A stretch of DNA of 64,000 nucleotides from Cloeon dipterum (lineage: Eukaryota > Arthropoda > Insecta > Ephemeroptera > Baetidae), in NCBI RefSeq assembly GCF_949628265.1, contig NC_088788.1, positions 18,414,001 to 18,478,000 of the forward strand, read 5' to 3'. The translations under genes and the position numbers were made by a program. Shown in pieces: positions 61,401 through 64,000 of this stretch. The notes under the pieces are model-generated. The model was not told the origin of the DNA. It searched no databases and saw only the letters and a program-made list of their open reading frames with translations. How positions within the stretch are numbered: position 1 is the first letter of the stretch; every line of letters starts with the position of its first letter.

Positions 61401-64000
61401 GAAAAATTTAACGTTCATTTCCCGTATGGCTCATTGCACAAATTTTTCGGCTTTTCAAAGCTATTAATTTTCTATCATCTAGAAAAGATGCAGAACTTCA
61501 AAAATTGTTTTTTACGGCATTTTTTGGCCCAAGAAAAGCGAAAAATTATAAAAAAGCCGTGGGAAAACAAAAACGAAAAATAACAAAGCCAGTAGTTCCT
61601 ACCTTAGCAATGGGGGGAGTGAGACACTCAAGGTGGTAGGCCCTTGGACAGGAGTCGCACAGCACCAGATTCTTGCCAACGCCACGCTTCCCGCACACGA
61701 TGCAGTTTCTCTCGCCGGTGGCCTTGTTGCGACACTCAAAGCAGTACCTGTTCCCGAGGAGAGGGTTAATTGCATTTAGGATCAAGCAGCGGCGAACTCA
61801 CCAGTCTCCGTCAGGGACGCTTTCGATCTTGGGCTTGAAGCAGTACATGTGGTACCCCTTGTCGCAGCCATCGCAAAGCAGCAGTTTGTCCTCGTTGTCT
61901 CCAGAACTGCAGAACTGGCAGTTCTGAAATATTTGTGGAGGCAAGAAGATAATTACGTGCAGTTGAAATAAATCATAGCACAACATCGATCAACTTAAAT
62001 GATAATAAAGCTTTGAATAAAATTGTTAATAGTTGTGCAGCGAAGCTCTTAAAGTAAAAGAGTGATTCCTTGCCCTTTGGAACACCACATTACCGAAAAT
62101 TAAAATATAACGTGACTTGTTAGTAATTATTTATTCTAAACGTAACAATAATTGCTAATACTGTTAGTTAATAAATCGAAAATAATAATTAAGCACAGAA
62201 CATGACAACATCAAAAAGGTATCGCTTTTTGATCATGCGAGCGAATCTGGTGTTGCAGTGGGCCAGGTTAAAAAGCAGCGATACCCACACTCATATTAGC
62301 AGACGAATCACTCACTGCTTTCATGATACTCTTGTCCCAGGCAATGGACGCCTCGAGCATGTAGAACACCATGGCAAGTTGGGCGGCAGTCTTTGCCTTC
62401 ACCACGCCATCCCTCCAGGTAACCAGACCCTTGGGAAGGGTGTCCGGCTCCCCAGAAGGAGACGACGGACTCGGCGGTGCCTTGTGCTGATCGGACGCTT
62501 GCAAGTTGGATAGGGACAGCTCACAACTGAAAAATCAACGTTAACATTGCCAAATAAATATGATTGAATGATTGGTATATCTTAAGACCGAAAAAAAATT
62601 AGATGTTGAATGGTAAAATAGTTGCCTTTAATGGAAATGATACGATTTAGAGCTAATAAGGGAATGCCCAAACAGACAAAAATTATAATAATCTTCAAAT
62701 ATATAGTTGAGTTGGCTAATTACCTGGTTCCCAATGGTGGCTTCAGGTAGCGTCGTTCGATGGCGGCCTCGAGGTCTGCCAGCCGCTCTTTGGCGATCAT
62801 CACGGGATCCTGTCGCTCCTCATCCTCGTCGTCAGGCGTGAGGCACGAGGCTCTGAACTGAATGGTCTCGTCTGTGGACGCCCTTGGCGGCACCTTCCAG
62901 CCCTTGACCTGCATACTGGCGTTGGCCACCCTGTCCTCCAAGGCCTCAACCTGCTCAAGCATCAGCATGTCAACCCTGAGCGCCACCTTCTCGCTCCACG
63001 CGTCTGGCTCATCCCTGCTGGGAGCGCTTTTGCTGACTGGCTTGGCCTCGTCGCCAGTGCTGAGATCGGTTGAAATCGTGTCACCGGGAGCGCAGAGCTT
63101 CACAAGGAAGAACTGTTTGAATGTGAGGTTGTTGAGGCTCGAATTGAACTGCGTACCTGGCTGCCGGACTCGGCGACGTACTCCATGTATCTGCTCACCG
63201 TGCGCTTCAGCTCCCTCTCACGAACGCCACGCGGATGGCAGTTGGTGATCAACGTCTGCATCTTTTCCGGATCCGTGATCCGCCACCAGCCGCGTCTTTT
63301 GTCTACAATAAATATGATTATTGTTTTAAGTGTTGTTTAGATTAAAAAAATTCAACAAATTTTTAACTGAAAGAAAATGATAGTTGCCCCAGAGAGTTTT
63401 AAAACGTTATGTTTAACCTATTAAGAATAAAATGGATCCATCATTCGATTCGTATTGTTTAGTAGAGTATACCATTAAAATATCCCCACAATTGAATCAA
63501 TTGAATAAAAACTTATAATTTTATTTTAACTAAGAGAACAAGAACCTCTCCTAAAATGAACCATATATAACTCAAATAAAATTCGATAATTATTGAATCT
63601 TTTTCTGCCAATTATTAGCTGCAACATTTTGAAATCAAGTTAAAAAAATCCTACCTCTTGGAATGGGTCTGGGCTCAGACTCAACAGTTTCGCCAAGCCG
63701 TTTGAGGTGCTCAATGTGCAGTGCAGTCTCTTCGGCAGAGTACAAAGGCGGGGAATCACAGAGGCTGGGTCTGCTGGATGGCGCCGGCGAGGCAGCGGGT
63801 AGCGGAGAGGCGCTTGTCTGCGGCCGCGGGAACCATGGAATTCGGATCTCGCCTACACCCTTGGTGAGCGGCACTCCGATGGCAGAGCTGCGGTACGGCG
63901 GTTTGGTCAGCGAGTTCTCGTCGCATGCGTCCTTTGGGATCAAACTGAACCACTGCTTGTCCACAAGGGAGAGGTTGCCCGGCGAGGCCATGCCGCTGTA
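58447..64000 (-). CDS. tou/BAZ2: BAZ2/Toutatis-like chromatin remodelling protein, C-terminal 635 residues (5' part off window)
   Basis: Exons (transcript order): 63655->64000 (open at the edge), 63157-63302, 62724-63097, 62316-62526, 61802-61923, 61603-61747, 60688-61091, 58447-58606, all in phase. The visible part contains a WHIM-like segment ([17 protein letters not shown], then [13 protein letters not shown]), an acidic/coil region, two tandem PHD fingers ([20 protein letters not shown] with [28 protein letters not shown] with KWFCPSC), a [10 protein letters not shown]-hook-like basic stretch, a Ser/Thr-rich linker, and a bromodomain ([30 protein letters not shown], then [20 protein letters not shown]) at the very C-terminus. 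BAZ2 proteins pair with ISWI ATPase in nucleosome remodelling; fly Toutatis is the counterpart. In BAZ2A one PHD precedes the bromodomain, here there are two. The intron at 63098-63156 is only 59 nt. Confidence 0.93.
58607..60687 (-). other. Last intron of the BAZ2-like gene
   Basis: About 2.1 kb, splitting the bromodomain between TEGV and YKGREEF. AT-rich with a short (TAA)n run near 59322-59340. No gene inside. Confidence 0.85.
59322..59340. repeat. (TAA)n microsatellite
   Basis: About six TAA/ATA trinucleotide units, seen directly. Confidence 0.8.
61092..61602 (-). other. BAZ2-like intron within the second PHD finger
   Basis: AT-rich GT-AG intron between TPPIAK and [11 protein letters not shown]. 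Nothing else is visible. Confidence 0.8.
61924..62315 (-). other. BAZ2-like intron before the first PHD finger
   Basis: GT-AG intron of 392 nt, AT-rich, nothing else visible. Confidence 0.8.
63303..63654 (-). other. BAZ2-like intron before the WHIM-like exon
   Basis: GT-AG intron of 352 nt, AT-rich, nothing else visible. Confidence 0.8.

Noticed and set aside
1..64000. tRNA genes, rRNA, CRISPR arrays, transposases or viral insertions
   Set aside because: I looked for tRNA B-box-like sequences, regular short repeats and transposase or polymerase motifs on both strands and saw none; a dedicated search could still find a tRNA or microRNA I missed.

Overview
The window is nuclear DNA from an arthropod, most likely an insect. 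The genes are multi-exon, with 59-63 nt introns beside introns of several kilobases. Non-coding DNA is strongly AT-rich, while exons and a few islands are GC-richer. The gene set fits an animal: a SAGA deubiquitinase, a CENP-E type kinesin, an ADAMTS metalloprotease, a secreted C-type lectin-like protein and a BAZ2/Toutatis chromatin protein. I cannot name the order from sequence alone. All exon models below were built by hand from splice sites, reading phase and family similarity.

Layout. (1) 996-4659 (+): a complete nine-exon USP22/Nonstop ubiquitin protease whose first intron is GC-AG. (2) 6139-6944 (-): a five-exon secreted C-type lectin-like protein with degenerate calcium-site motifs. 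(3) 8498-17879 (+): a complete sixteen-exon kinesin-7/CENP-E homologue of about 2322 residues, with an N-terminal motor, a TP-repeat coiled coil and a very long coiled-coil tail. (4) 18279-51951 (-): a complete ADAMTS-type secreted metalloprotease of 22 exons and about 1098 residues. Its signal-peptide exon is 17.8 kb from the second exon. It ends tail-to-tail with the kinesin gene, 399 nt apart, and its last exon encodes a short hydrophobic tail that could be a GPI-attachment signal. (5) 52.3-58.4 kb: no recognisable gene, only GC-rich islands, repeat copies and a G-quadruplex-like block. (6) 58447-64000 (-): the C-terminal 635 residues of a BAZ2A/BAZ2B/Toutatis-like chromatin remodelling subunit with two PHD fingers and a bromodomain. 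Its 5' part lies beyond the window.

The genes do not form an operon or a pathway. Two of them, USP22/Nonstop and BAZ2/Tou, act on chromatin, but they are about 54 kb apart and I infer no linkage. Non-coding structure includes a dispersed ~360 nt repeat family with at least five copies (two in tandem), a second short repeat shared by introns of the USP22 and CENP-E genes, a near-perfect 54 nt inverted repeat, and several microsatellites. I found no tRNA, rRNA, CRISPR array, transposase or viral gene.

I did not find a clearly new biological system. The most unusual items are the possible GPI-anchored ADAMTS tail, the TP-motif repeat in the kinesin stalk, the long hairpin at 32.2 kb and the dispersed repeat family.
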